A stretch of DNA of 64,000 nucleotides from Myxococcus virescens (GCF_900101905.1 NZ_FNAJ01000019.1:62001-126000); one strand, 5' to 3'; numbered from the stretch's first letter, positions 18,893-28,410 are shown. Numbers and translations: made by a program. The notes: generated by a model from the letters alone, not told the origin.

Positions 18893-20341
18893 ATGTCATA
18901 TTTGCTTTCACGATGGCTCACAGTGCCAGCCGCCGCATTGCGCGCTGGATTGGTGATGGGACTGGCCGCCAGCACGCTCGGCGCCTGTCGCGACAATGAC
19001 CCGCCGCCCAACGTACCGCCGGTAGCCCGCAACGTTGCCCTCGAGACGGTGGAAGACACGCCCCTCGAGGTGAGCCTGCCGGCCAGCGGCAACGGGGCAC
19101 TTGCTTTCACCATCGTCGACGCACCGGACCACGGCACATTGAGTGAGATCAGCGCCAATGGCTCCGTCACCTACACCCCCGGCGCCGACTACAATGGCGA
19201 AGATGCGCTCATCTTTCGCGCCACCAACCGCCAGGGCCAAAGTGCCGAGGCCACGGTGACCATCACCATCACCCCAGTGAATGACACGCCCACGCTCTCC
19301 CCAGTGGCCGACCAGCGCATCACTGCTGGCAGCTCGACCGGCGACCTGGGCTTCACCGTGGGCGATGTGGAGACCGCTGCCGACAACCTCACGGTCATCG
19401 CCACGTCCTCCAACACCGACCTGGTGCCCAACGAACCCAGCAATCTCGTTCTCGGCGGCTCCGGCTCCAGCCGCACCCTCTCCGTCGTCCCCGTCGCCAG
19501 CGCCAGTGGCTCGACCACCATCACCCTCTCGGTGAGTGACGGCTCCGACACCACCTCCACCACCTTCACGGTCGACGTCACCGGTCTTGCGAGCCTCTAC
19601 TGGGTGACTGCTGCCGGCTCGCTGTGGAGGGTTGACGTGAACGGCACGAATGCCATTGAGCTCGAGACGGGCATCAGCGGGGCATCTTCCATCGCAACCG
19701 ACCCGGTAACCCGTACCCTCTTCTACACGCGCGACAGCGCAATCGTTCGAGCGGACAGTGATGGGGCGAACCCGGTCGATATCGTGGCGAACGGAGGCCT
19801 CCCCAGCGGGCTGGCAGTCGATTCGACGAACCGCAAGCTGTACTGGTCCGATTTCAACGGAGGTCGGGTCATGCGCGCCGAGCTGGACGGAAACAATCCC
19901 ACGCAGATCGCTGGTGGCATCGATAGCCCGTCTGCCATCGAGGTCGATGTTCCGAACGGCAAGGTGTATGTTATTACCTATAACAACACCAAGCTCATAC
20001 GATTCAATCTGGATGGTACCAACCTGGAGACCCTCGCCTCAGGCCTGGGCGGGCTGGGCGTGGGCCTGGCGGTCGATTCGAGCGGCGGGAAGGTGTACTA
20101 CTCGACCCGCGGCAACAGCATCTATGTCGCCAACCTGGACGGCACCGACGTCACCCCCCTGGTGACCAACCAGACCACCGCTCATGGGATTGCCATTGAT
20201 GTCACGGCCGGGCGGCTGTACTGGGCGGATTGGCTGGGGGGGGTGATCCGGAGCGCCGATCTGGCCGACGGAAGCGATATCCAGGACCTGAACTCGGGCA
20301 GCGTCAGGAACTTGGGTCTGGCCTGGATGCCTGCGCCGTAG
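18893..20341 (+). CDS. Lipoprotein with cadherin-like domain and YWTD (LDL-receptor class B) propeller
   Basis: A 482-residue lipoprotein. The ATG at 18893 follows GAGGA; lipobox STLGACRD. Residues 40-130 are a tandem-95-type domain (GSVTYTPGADYNGEDALIF, then ITITPVNDTP). A second Ig-like domain follows (SGSTTITLSVSDGSDTTSTT). The C-terminal 250 residues form a propeller of LDLR class B repeats: RKLYWSDFNGGRVMRAELDG, KVYVITYNNTKLIRFNLDG, GKVYYSTRGNSIYVANLDG and GRLYWADWLGGVIRSADL. It probably binds a ligand at the cell surface. Confidence 0.9.
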   Translation: MSYLLSRWLTVPAAALRAGLVMGLAASTLGACRDNDPPPNVPPVARNVALETVEDTPLEVSLPASGNGALAFTIVDAPDHGTLSEISANGSVTYTPGADYNGEDALIFRATNRQGQSAEATVTITITPVNDTPTLSPVADQRITAGSSTGDLGFTVGDVETAADNLTVIATSSNTDLVPNEPSNLVLGGSGSSRTLSVVPVASASGSTTITLSVSDGSDTTSTTFTVDVTGLASLYWVTAAGSLWRVDVNGTNAIELETGISGASSIATDPVTRTLFYTRDSAIVRADSDGANPVDIVANGGLPSGLAVDSTNRKLYWSDFNGGRVMRAELDGNNPTQIAGGIDSPSAIEVDVPNGKVYVITYNNTKLIRFNLDGTNLETLASGLGGLGVGLAVDSSGGKVYYSTRGNSIYVANLDGTDVTPLVTNQTTAHGIAIDVTAGRLYWADWLGGVIRSADLADGSDIQDLNSGSVRNLGLAWMPAP

Positions 20342-20344
20342 CCA

Positions 20345-20600
20345 GGAGCAGGTGGCTGTACCTCGCCGGATCGTAGAGACACTGGGTTGGTGGTAGTTCG
20401 GCCGCCTGCCTCTGCATCAACGCTCGCCGGGCTTGTCTCGGCGAGCGGAAGTCGTGATTCTCCAGCAGCCAATGCTCGTTGTACCGGGGGGCCACTCCAG
20501 CAGGGGCCGTCGGCGTTCCTCTGCGGTGGCGAAGGCGCGCCCAGCGCAGCCGTTAGAGGTGTGCCCGATGAGCGGTGACGCACGAGGCCCGCGTTCTGGC
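20345..20600 (-). pseudogene. IS3-type transposase C-terminal remnant
   Basis: Minus-strand frames give NGCAGRAFATAEERRRPLLE and then, after a frameshift, RYNEHWLLENHDFRSPRQAR. This matches the better preserved copy at 41168-41476 (NGCAERF, FATEEELRLALLQW, RYNEHWLQECHNALTPSQAR) with an internal deletion. The terminal sequence (GAGACACTGGGTTGGTGGTA) also matches the IS edge at 41139 (GAGACACCAGGTTGGTTGTA). Confidence 0.65.
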
Positions 20601-20750
20601 GTGGTTGACGCGGACCGGCACCTCGCTCGTTCTGTCACATACACGATTGTGGTTTCTCCCCGCACCTGGATGCCTCGCGGCGCGTCGCTCATGCTCGTAC
20701 CGTGATGGACGCCGTCCACCATGTGCTGCCTGGTTCCGGGGGGAACCGTG

Positions 20751-20942
20751 ATGACTCGAAACGGAGTGATGCGGTCAATTGGCATGGCGCAGGCGCCCGT
20801 CGCTCTCCTGTGCGGCTGTGGCGCCGAGGGCCGCCCGGGCTTGCTTCGCCAAGAGGACATGGCGCCCTACTCGATGGCAGTGAAGCCTGACGGCACTGTC
20901 TGGGAATGCGTCGCCACGCCTTCATCCACGAACCACTCATAG
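20751..20942 (+). pseudogene. Truncated RCC1-like lipoprotein fragment
   Basis: An ATG-started frame of 63 residues includes ALLCGCGAEG and MAPYSMAVKPDGTVWECVAT. The second piece fits the start of an RCC1/BLIP-II-type repeat (HSLAVKPDGTVWEWG), but the frame then ends at once. Taken as the remains of an RCC1-repeat gene. Weak evidence. Confidence 0.3.
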
Positions 20943-21120
20943 TCGACTCCATGGTCACGGGCGGCCAAGGCGTCGCCGACTGCCAGCATGGAGCCAGCCG
21001 AGCCGCTGTTCGGATCCGGAGCAAAGTGGGATGCCACGAGGAATCCCCGGGAGCGAACGGTCAATCATGGAGGCATCGCCGGCCCCGCGCCTGTGTGAAA
21101 GACAATGCGAGGCGCCCTTC

Positions 21121-22266
21121 ATGCCCCCTCCTCACCCGCAGACGTCAGACGCGGGAGTCCTGGACTCAGGGCGCGCACGCAAGGACGGCCTGGACGTGCT
21201 CCGGGCTTTGGCCATCGTTTCGGTGCTCTGTTTCCACGCCCCGGAGTCCGTGCGGCGGGCCCTGCCGGAGGTGCTCCGTGCCAGCTTTGAAGTGGGCTGG
21301 GTGGGCGTGGACCTGTTCTTCGTCCTCTCCGGCTACCTCATTGGTCGGCAGGTGTTCGCGATGGAGGACTCAGCGCCTCTGGGACTTCAGCTCCGCACGT
21401 TCTGGCTCAAGCGGTGGATGCGAACGCTTCCGCTCTACTTTGTCGTGCTCGCCTTCTATGCACTGAAGCCATGGTTGTTCGGGACACCCTTCGTGGGCGG
21501 AGGTTGGCACTACCTCGTCTTCCTCCAGAACTACGTCGGCGTGCGCGACTTCGTACAGAGTTGGTCGCTCTGTGTCGAAGAACACTTCTACGTGGTCTTG
21601 CCGCTGCTCGCCTTCGGCCTGCGCGCCCGCTCCGCCCCCGCATGGGCATGGCTGATGCCCTTGCTCCTGAGCTTGGGGGCCCGGGCCTGGGAGGTATACA
21701 CCGCCACGCCGGGCCTGCTGCCCGCGGAACAGTGGGTGCGATTGCAGTGGCGCACCCACCTCCACCTGGATGGACTCGCGGTGGGTGTCTTTCTCGCGAA
21801 GGCTGCGCCGCGCTGGCAACGGTGGCCTCAGGCCTGGCGGAGGGCCTGCGGCGCGATGGGCGCCCTGTTGCTCGGGGTGTCCTTGGCTGTGTGCGTGCCT
21901 CACCTGCCGGACTGGGGAGGCGTGTGGATTTTCGCGGGGCTCGCGGTGGGATTTGGCGGGCTGCTCGTGGCCACGGAAGCGGTTGCGCTGCCCGTACCGC
22001 TGAGAGGTCTCGTGTACCAGGCCGCGGTCCTCTCCTATGGCACCTATCTCTGGTTCTGGGTCGTGGCACGCGTGTTCGAGCGGCGAAACCTGACCTTGGG
22101 TGTGTGGGGATTGGATCTGCTCGCCTTCATCACGGTGACGCATGGGGTCGCATGGGTGACCCACGTCGCGGTGGAGAGACCTGCCCTGCGGCTCCGGGAC
22201 AGGCTGCTCGCGTGGCAGGCCTCGCGGGCGGAGGCGCGTGTCGGGGTGGTGGCACCCGGACGCTAA
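21121..22266 (+). CDS. Acyltransferase 3 family membrane protein (OafA/YrhL type)
   Basis: A 381-residue integral membrane protein. The N-terminal part has the family hallmark RKDGLDVLRALAIVSVLCFH, followed by VGWVGVDLFFVLSGYLIGRQ and FWLKRWMRTLPLYF. SWSLCVEEHFYVVLPLL is the conserved W-S-L-x-x-E-x-x-F-Y motif. About ten membrane helices are expected. Such proteins O-acylate sugars of surface polysaccharides, antibiotics or lipids. The ATG at 21121 follows GAGG by 8 nt; an in-frame ATG at 21067 would add 18 residues. Monocistronic; donor and acceptor unknown. Confidence 0.93.
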   Translation: MPPPHPQTSDAGVLDSGRARKDGLDVLRALAIVSVLCFHAPESVRRALPEVLRASFEVGWVGVDLFFVLSGYLIGRQVFAMEDSAPLGLQLRTFWLKRWMRTLPLYFVVLAFYALKPWLFGTPFVGGGWHYLVFLQNYVGVRDFVQSWSLCVEEHFYVVLPLLAFGLRARSAPAWAWLMPLLLSLGARAWEVYTATPGLLPAEQWVRLQWRTHLHLDGLAVGVFLAKAAPRWQRWPQAWRRACGAMGALLLGVSLAVCVPHLPDWGGVWIFAGLAVGFGGLLVATEAVALPVPLRGLVYQAAVLSYGTYLWFWVVARVFERRNLTLGVWGLDLLAFITVTHGVAWVTHVAVERPALRLRDRLLAWQASRAEARVGVVAPGR

Positions 22267-22487
22267 CCGCTCGGCAGTACAGACATGGGCGCAGGACCCT
22301 TCGGGGCACCACCCACTCGGCCCTCTGGTTGGCGCAGGTCGAAACGCAGGCCACCGCTGCCGAGCGAGCCTGTCTCGCCAAGCACGCCGCGGGACGGCGG
22401 CGACTCGTGGTTCCGAGGCACGGCGGGGCCTCCTCCTCGCGTCATTCGAAGACCGAGCGCGTGCGTCCCGGCAGGCCATTCAGGCAG

Positions 22488-23915
22488 TCATTTCGAGCCC
22501 TGCTCGAGCTTCCGCAATTCTCGCTCCGCGTACTTGCGTTGAGCCGCGGTGACCTTGCGCTGGAGGAAGGACCGATAGGCCTTGATGGCCTCAGGTCTCT
22601 TTCCCATGTCCCGAAACAGGTCTCCCCGATTCAGGTTGAGCACGTTGCGCTCGTGGCCCGTTGCGGTGAGCAGCGCCATGCATTCGTCGAAGACAGCCTC
22701 GGCCTGGGACCACTCCTTGTGGGACCACAGTGCGAAGCCGAGGTTGTTGAGGATCTCCGCCTGGAGGTCGATGGTCGCCTCCAATTGCTGGTTCAGTTGT
22801 TCCCGCAGGGTTGCGTTCTCGACGGTGAACTCGTCCCGGGTTCCCCCAGCCATGGGCCGGCCGTTCTCAAGCCATGTTCGGTACAGCGTGGTCCACGCGC
22901 TGAGTGCCGCCTTCTGGTTCCCCGTTCTCCACTGAGTGAGCGCATCCTCGTTCGCGGCGAGCAGGCCTTGATGGGTGCGACGGAGGTCCTCCAACTCCTT
23001 CAGGTTTTCGACCCTGTTCTTCTCCGTCAGCCGCCCGTCCTCTTGCATCTCCTCGAGCTCCGGAAGGGAGTATTGGCGACCCATGTACGCTTCGCACGTG
23101 ACGCCTGCCTCACCCGTCTGCGCGAACGTGCAATCACAGGACGGAAGCGCGGTGCCCTCACCCATCCTGCTCATGGTGTACGCAGTCTGGGGCAGCCGGA
23201 TATACAGGTCGTCGGCGGAAACGGTCCCCTCGAGACACTCGCAGATCTCCCGTGTCATGGCCTTGCTGGCCGTGGCGTTCACCTCAGGGTTGATGCTGTC
23301 GATGACCCACAGGGCGCACTCATCCTGGGACGCGGCGAGCAGCCAGCGAGAGTTGGGCTGGTAGGACCAATTGAGCTCGCGAGCCCCTCCGTCCCTGGGG
23401 CCGAGTGCCTTCTCCAGGGCGGCAGCTGCCTCTGGAAAGGCCTCCGCGGGGGAGCGTGCCTCATCCGGGAAGAGGGAAACGGCCCATGCCTCCTTCGTGC
23501 GTTGGAGCCGGACCAGACACCGCTGAGGCGCATTTCCGAAGCCGATCGCGGCGGAGGTCTTGCTCTCGGGCTCGGGGATGAGCCGCGCCACCTCGCCCAT
23601 CGGCGGACAGCCATTGAGCGGCAGTCTCGTTCGTGCCAGGGCCGGGGCAACGAGCTGCCCCGTACGTGGGTCCACCACGAAGAAGGCGTCATGGAAAGGG
23701 AGCTTGTCCGCGTACTGGCGGGTCCATCGGCTGGGGACGACGAAGTAGCCCACGTGAAGTCCGACCTCCGGGAGGTTGACCCAGCGCTCCTCGAAGACGA
23801 ATCGTCCGCCGCGCCAGTCCTGGAAGGCGGGTGTCTTCTTGAGGTTCGCCGACGAAATCTCCAGGGAGGGCGCGGGCGCGACGGCGACCAGGAGTGGCAG
23901 GAGGAGTGGGAGCAT
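22488..23915 (-). CDS. Exported protein with C-terminal TPR-like region
   Basis: A 475-residue protein from the ATG at 23915, which begins a short signal peptide (MLPLLLPLLVAVAPAPS). Residues 20-330 are an unrecognised domain with several Cys (REICECLEG, PSCDCTFAQ, VTCEAYMG). The C-terminal 150 residues are helical with TPR spacing: EILNNLGFALWSHKEWSQAE, RNVLNLNRGDLFRDMGKRPE, AIKAYRSFLQRKVTAAQRKY. Probably a periplasmic scaffold. A longer start at 23993 is possible. Function unknown. Confidence 0.8.
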   Translation of the reverse strand: MLPLLLPLLVAVAPAPSLEISSANLKKTPAFQDWRGGRFVFEERWVNLPEVGLHVGYFVVPSRWTRQYADKLPFHDAFFVVDPRTGQLVAPALARTRLPLNGCPPMGEVARLIPEPESKTSAAIGFGNAPQRCLVRLQRTKEAWAVSLFPDEARSPAEAFPEAAAALEKALGPRDGGARELNWSYQPNSRWLLAASQDECALWVIDSINPEVNATASKAMTREICECLEGTVSADDLYIRLPQTAYTMSRMGEGTALPSCDCTFAQTGEAGVTCEAYMGRQYSLPELEEMQEDGRLTEKNRVENLKELEDLRRTHQGLLAANEDALTQWRTGNQKAALSAWTTLYRTWLENGRPMAGGTRDEFTVENATLREQLNQQLEATIDLQAEILNNLGFALWSHKEWSQAEAVFDECMALLTATGHERNVLNLNRGDLFRDMGKRPEAIKAYRSFLQRKVTAAQRKYAERELRKLEQGSK

Positions 23916-24077
23916 GAGCGGTTCGTGAATGTATTCCTGGCGCGGCCTTCGCGTGAAGTCCGCGACCCAGTGGAGTTGCCCACGTTCATTCATGGGCGGA
24001 GCGGGAGACTCTTCAGGGGGACTCGACCGCCCGCATTCACGGCAGAGGCCTGCCTGCCCTCTGCGCTGTCGCTCGCC

Positions 24078-24293
24078 TCACGGTTTCGACCTCGACGCGG
24101 GAGCTACCGCGCCAGGCAGCGCGACTTCCGACGGGGGCAGCTTCGAGAAGACGGAGCCCGCGGAGCGGAGGGAGATGCGCTGAGAGCGCGCATAGGTTTC
24201 CACGAGCGCCGTGCGCATGGCCTTGGGCTCCGTGGGCCCATGGCGCGCCACGGTGCTGGCCAGCGCCTCCAGCAGATAGGCTTCGGGTACCAT
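24078..24293 (-). CDS. Small hypothetical protein (second of an overlapping pair)
   Basis: A 71-residue frame (MVPEAYLLEALASTV, then RTALVETYARSQRISLRSA) with strong coding-type third positions. Its ATG overlaps the stop of the preceding small frame (TGATG), typical of coupled genes. No family recognised. Confidence 0.45.
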   Translation of the reverse strand: MVPEAYLLEALASTVARHGPTEPKAMRTALVETYARSQRISLRSAGSVFSKLPPSEVALPGAVAPASRSKP

Positions 24294-24490
24294 CAGCGTT
24301 CCTTGGCAGCCCACTCGAGTGCGCCCTTGGCCTGCGAGGACTCCCCGAGCGACGTTGCGGCCTCGAGGCTCTTCTTGGCGACGTCCGGGTTGCTCCTGGC
24401 GGCTTCAAGCAACTGCGGGTCGTTGAGCTGCTTCGCTGCTGCCTCGTCGGCGGCGAACTCATCCGGGTATTTCACCCGGAATTGCTGCAC
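24293..24490 (-). CDS. Small helical hypothetical protein, possibly truncated
   Basis: A 65-residue Ala-rich helical protein from a GTG (VQQFRVKYPDEFAADEAAAK, KKSLEAATSLGESSQAKGAL). The same frame stays open upstream for about 30 codons and reads HRWCLFGRCFHREQKQQS, so the gene may once have been longer or begun at a non-standard codon. Coding-type codon use is clear; function unknown. Confidence 0.45.
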   Translation of the reverse strand: MQQFRVKYPDEFAADEAAAKQLNDPQLLEAARSNPDVAKKSLEAATSLGESSQAKGALEWAAKER

Positions 24491-24725
24491 GGACTGCTGC
24501 TTCTGCTCACGGTGGAAACACCGGCCGAAGAGACACCACCTGTGACGCGCGTCGCCATGCTCATGCTCCAGGGTTCACGGACATGGAGTTGGAGTCCGGT
24601 CCTGGAGTATTTGAAAGCGCGGTCCAAAGTTGCTTGGCGATGTGAAAGAAGCATCGTCGGACCGAACCCTGGACCGGGCAGCGCGGGCGTGTGGGGCGCC
24701 CTCGTCCGAGGAAGTGAGGCGCGTC

Positions 24726-26084
24726 TCAGAGCGTCAGGCCGACCAACGGGGCCGAGGCGACGTCCGGGACGAGGCTGAGCCGCCGTCCCGGGTTCGTCGT
24801 CTGTCCAGTCGGCACGCACATCCAGCCCGACGAGGTGCCCCAGACGTGGGTGATGGCCCCGTTGTGATTCGCGACCAACTGCGGCCAGCCATAGGCGGCG
24901 CGGCCAGCGATGGGCGTCCCAGTCGGCAGGGACGCCGTGGTCGGTATCCGGTTCCACCTCCCGTTTGCCCCGAAGATGTGATGCACCCGGCTGAACTCCA
25001 GTGACAGGCCTTGCAGGCTTCCATCCGGCTGAATCACGGCGACCAGGTCGGCGCCGGGCTGCATGTCCACCTGGGTGTCACCCTTGTGCCAGCCGGAACC
25101 GTCAGCCCAGACATGGAACAGCCGGCCGTTGTCGTTGAACAGGCCATGAAGGTCCGTTCCATTGGCCGTCATCGAGAAGGTGCAGTTGCCCGACACCGTC
25201 ACGGACGACGGGAACTTCTTCCAGCCATTGCCGTCGAAGGTGTGCCAGAGCCGTCCGTCCTCGAGCGTAAAGATCTGGGCCGAGGCATTGGCCGGGGTCC
25301 GCAGCACGTTGAGCGGCGCCCCCGGGTCCATCGCCAGGCCACTGCTCATCGTGGTCCAGCCGTTGCTGCCGGCGTAGACCAGCATCATCACGCCGTCGAT
25401 GTTCGCCATGGCACGCGGTGACTGCCCAGGGCCCGGCGAGAACGCCCCGTAGGTCGTGTTGCCCGGCAGCACGAGGTTGCTGAGCATGTGGGCCCAGCCT
25501 CCCGCGGTGCCGAGATGACCGAGGCGCCGGTCCTCCAGCGGCAGACCGCCCCCGGTGCCGCCGCTGCCGGCGCCGACGTAGTCGAGCGGGTTCACCCGGG
25601 TGCCGCCGGCGGTCACCAGATGCCAGTGCAGATGCGGCCCCGTCGAGGACCCGGAGCCGGGTGCACCCGCAGCGCCCCCGGAGTACCCGACGATTTCTCC
25701 CTGTTGGACGTAGCGCTCGCCGCCGTTGAAGCCGGACAGGTGGAGGTATTGGCTCCTCATGCCGTTGGCCATCACGACGGTCGCGGTGTAGCCGCCCGTC
25801 CCGTTGTTCCAGTCGATCAGGAGCTGACCCGACGCGCAGGCCGGGAGCGGCGTACCAACGCCCATCACGTAGTCGATGCCGCCCAGGGAGCCGCGGTTGA
25901 CGTGGTCCCACCACCCATCCGAGATGGAGTAGCCCGCGAATGGGTTGATGATTGTCTCTGCGGCGTGGGCGGTGCCAATCAGCAGGCCAGACCCGCCAAA
26001 GGCGGCGAAGCCTGCCGCGACACTGCCGGCACGCAGAAGGGAGCGCCGGGAGAATTGGTGCGGGTTGCGGGACTCGGGAGACAT
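24726..26084 (-). CDS. Tat-exported M23 (LytM-type) peptidase with propeller-like C-terminal part
   Basis: A 452-residue protein. The N-terminus has a twin-arginine signal (FSRRSLLRAGSVAAGFAAF...AHAAE). The M23 domain spans about residues 45-165; SSTGPHLHWHLV carries the H-x-H pair, and YLHLSGF and GEIVGYSGGAAG are usual M23 landmarks. The first ligand motif (normally HxGxD) reads NRGSLGGIDYVMG, with Asn-Arg where His is expected, so zinc binding may be altered. The C-terminal 270 residues form WD-like repeats (GNGWKKFPSS, GSGWHKGDTQ, SSGWMCVPTG), a lectin-like propeller. The ATG follows TGGAG. Probably acts on peptidoglycan outside the cell. Confidence 0.88.
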   Translation of the reverse strand: MSPESRNPHQFSRRSLLRAGSVAAGFAAFGGSGLLIGTAHAAETIINPFAGYSISDGWWDHVNRGSLGGIDYVMGVGTPLPACASGQLLIDWNNGTGGYTATVVMANGMRSQYLHLSGFNGGERYVQQGEIVGYSGGAAGAPGSGSSTGPHLHWHLVTAGGTRVNPLDYVGAGSGGTGGGLPLEDRRLGHLGTAGGWAHMLSNLVLPGNTTYGAFSPGPGQSPRAMANIDGVMMLVYAGSNGWTTMSSGLAMDPGAPLNVLRTPANASAQIFTLEDGRLWHTFDGNGWKKFPSSVTVSGNCTFSMTANGTDLHGLFNDNGRLFHVWADGSGWHKGDTQVDMQPGADLVAVIQPDGSLQGLSLEFSRVHHIFGANGRWNRIPTTASLPTGTPIAGRAAYGWPQLVANHNGAITHVWGTSSGWMCVPTGQTTNPGRRLSLVPDVASAPLVGLTL

Positions 26085-26602
26085 CAAAAACTCCAGTGGG
26101 GATGGGGAGAGGGCGTGAAGACTGTGGCTCGCTTTGTCACGGTCTGTGGCCCGCCCAGGCAGTCAGTGGAACCGCCGTGAGTTATTGGCGCTCAGGGGCG
26201 CGACAATCGCTTTATCGAATTGAGACATTACAGATATGCGAGAAATGGCGAGTGTCCTTGCTGGCGTCGCTCAAGCACCCGGTGACTGGCAAGGGACCCA
26301 CGCGCATCTGGAAGAATTATCTCAGCCGATATCGTTTTGTTTCCGCCCAGCATGCTTGTTGGCGTTGTACCTGATGATGTGCGAGCCCGCGTCGAGGGGG
26401 CGACTGACCGGGCTGGTTGAATAATTCCGGCGGACTGGGACGCGTGTCCGAATCAGCCCCCATTACCGGGAGTTGGGTATCTCCCGCACTCCAATGGCCG
26501 AGACGCTCGACGCCCGCTCCGGTCCGGGCACCGCCAAGGCGCCTCCATCCGCACCGAGGGCTCACGATGAAGCCACCCCGCGAGTTCCGCACTGCGAAGT
26601 CT
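26085..26602. other. Intergenic region with an AT-richer promoter-like part
   Basis: About 520 bases without a supported gene. The part at 26200-26240 is clearly richer in A and T than its surroundings and lies 120-160 bases upstream of the M23 gene, where a promoter is expected. Confidence 0.4.
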
Positions 26603-26639
26603 CAACCCTGAGCTGTCCGATTTGACGGGGGCAACTCCA
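26603..26639. repeat. 37-bp repeat, copy 1
   Basis: Begins CAACCCTGAGCTGTCCGATT and continues TGACGGGGGCAACTCCA. Identical to 55470-55506, with looser similarity in the 20-25 bases before it. Probably an IS end. Confidence 0.65.
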
Positions 26640-26679
26640 TGTGCCCCCTCCGCCTGACGATGCGTGCTGAGAGACGCGG

Positions 26680-27414
26680 TCACCTGCCCGAAGCGCTTCG
26701 TTTCGGAGCGGGGACATTCTCGCTGGGCGCAGGTGTAGGGGGCAGTAGCGTGTCGCCAGCAATGCGAAAGACCCGGTGGAGAGAGAGCAGGTATCCGGCT
26801 TTCGTCCCCTGCCCACTCAGGGTCCACACGGTGCGCCGGTTGGCACTGTTGAGCACCCGTGCCAGGACGGTGCGCGCGGGCTCCTAGGTGACAGCATCCA
26901 CGGTAATGGGTGTCTCCAACTGGAGTCCGGGCGTGCCTCCCAGTTCGACGCGTGTCCCGCTCTGTCGGGTGACTTCGGCGCAGAGGGCCCGGAGGACCTC
27001 TCCCAGGGAACGCTCCTGACGAGACATTGTGATGGGAGTGTCCAGGGGAGAGCCCTTCACGGGCGTGATGTGCCAGAGCCCCCCGGCACGCACCAGGCGG
27101 AAGCGTGGGGCATCCTTTCCCGCCTGTTGGGCAAGGAGTCGCGTCAGCACCTCCTCCTGAAGCGTCACGTCCGCTCGGGTCGCCTCCGTCACGGTGTAGG
27201 TCAGGTCGAGGGGGCTCGCTGCCGGAAGAGCTCCCAGCGGTTCTTCGTAGGTGATGCCCCAACCCTCTCGCGTCTCCAGCCGCTTCGCGGCGGTGGCGAG
27301 CGGCTGGGGCGAGTCCTTGATCGTGAGTCGGACTTCCTCGCTCCAGGCAGTCCCCCCGGAAAGAAAGACAGTCAACAGCGTGGCGGCACGAATCCCAGAT
27401 TGCGTCATGGACAT
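26680..27414 (-). pseudogene. Exported protein gene interrupted by an in-frame TAG
   Basis: From the ATG at 27414 a signal peptide (AATLLTVFLSGGTAWSEE) leads into two related halves, VRLTIKDSPQPLATAAKRLE and later TPITMSRQERSLGEVLRALC, loosely like STN-type short domains of secretins. A TAG at 26884-26886 ends this frame at 176 residues. The same frame goes on for 67 well-formed codons (EPARTVLARVLNSANRRTVW, SGQGTKAGYLLSLHRVFRI) to a TGA at 26680. The simplest reading is a CAG-to-TAG nonsense change; a shorter functional protein cannot be excluded. An IS-end repeat lies just downstream. Confidence 0.6.
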
Positions 27415-27564
27415 GGCATGGCGCCTTTGGTGGGAAAGCGCATGGCAAGTGTCATGCCGTGGGGAAGCCCGTGGAGTTCCTGGCAGGCGCGGTGCCGTTC
27501 CCATGGGAGCCGCGACAGTTTGTCGCTCGCTCGCACCTCGTCCACTGCGTCCGGCGTCAGCCTA

Positions 27565-28410
27565 TCACTGGGTGATGGCGCCGAACTCCGCCTCGGTCGG
27601 CTCGATTTTCGCCTCCGGGTTGGTCCACACGAAGGGGATGCCCGGCTGCCGGTAGTGCGTGGCCGGAATGTCCTGGGCGAGCTGCGCGTGAAGCTCGGGC
27701 AGGTGAGACCAGTGCAGCCCGTGCTTCGCGTGGTGTGCGGTGTGGTAGCCCAGGTTGCCGGTCATCAGGTTGTAGCCCTTGTGCAGGATGTTGTACGAGG
27801 CGTGGGTGTGCTCTGTCGCCTCCAGCCCCACGTGGTGGAAGTAGGTGGCCCAGACGGTGACGTAGAGCGACGCCACCATGGGCAGCAGGAAGACCCAGAG
27901 GGCGTTGTACCAGTCGTGCCAGAACAGCACGCCGAGCAGTGCGACCTGGAGCGCGCCCATGGCCAGGAAGACGCGCATCACCTTGGGATACGAGCGGCCC
28001 ACGCGGAAGGCGCGGGGATAGGCGACGAGCGCGTTGAAGACGGAGTACTCCACCTCGCCCATGGTGGACCCATCGCGGCGCTTCCATGCCGATTCGTCCT
28101 GGGTCTGGTCCAGGTAGTTGCGGTGGTGGCCCAGCACGTGGTGCAGGAACCACGCATGGGACGTCACGCCCGTCTGGAAGCCGAAGATGACCTCCAGGAG
28201 TCGGTTGGGCAGCGCATGCCGGAACATGGGCACATGCTGGTGGTGGTGGTTCCACGCGCTGATCCACCCCTTGGGAATCACTCCCAGGGCGAGCCAGAGG
28301 ATGGGGAACCACCAGCTTCGCGCCGTGAAGAAGACCGTCAGGTCCAGGGCGAACACCAGGGTGAACAGCAGGACGGGGATGCGGTCTCGGGGATGTCGGA
28401 ACAAGGTCAT
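27565..28410 (-). CDS. Membrane fatty acid desaturase
   Basis: A 281-residue membrane di-iron protein with the three histidine boxes of fatty acid desaturases/hydroxylases: ISAWNHHHQHVPM, FLHHVLGHHRNYLD and GNLGYHTAHHAKHGLHWSHL. Four membrane helices separate them (IPVLLFTLVFALDLTVFF, WFPILWLALGVI, VALLGVLFWH, VFLLPMVASLYVTVW). Its ATG overlaps the stop of the P450 gene (ATGA), so the two are translationally coupled. It may make the polyunsaturated substrate for the lipoxygenases or modify their product. Regioselectivity cannot be read from the sequence. Confidence 0.93.
   Translation of the reverse strand: MTLFRHPRDRIPVLLFTLVFALDLTVFFTARSWWFPILWLALGVIPKGWISAWNHHHQHVPMFRHALPNRLLEVIFGFQTGVTSHAWFLHHVLGHHRNYLDQTQDESAWKRRDGSTMGEVEYSVFNALVAYPRAFRVGRSYPKVMRVFLAMGALQVALLGVLFWHDWYNALWVFLLPMVASLYVTVWATYFHHVGLEATEHTHASYNILHKGYNLMTGNLGYHTAHHAKHGLHWSHLPELHAQLAQDIPATHYRQPGIPFVWTNPEAKIEPTEAEFGAITQ

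Noticed and set aside
21414-24545. Very long plus-strand open frame (over 1000 codons)
   Set aside because: Antisense to the acyltransferase and TPR-like genes; GC-rich third positions keep the frame open. No protein motif in it.
26453-27448. Minus-strand 331-codon frame
   Set aside because: Overlaps the interrupted exported-protein gene in another frame and reads as random sequence.
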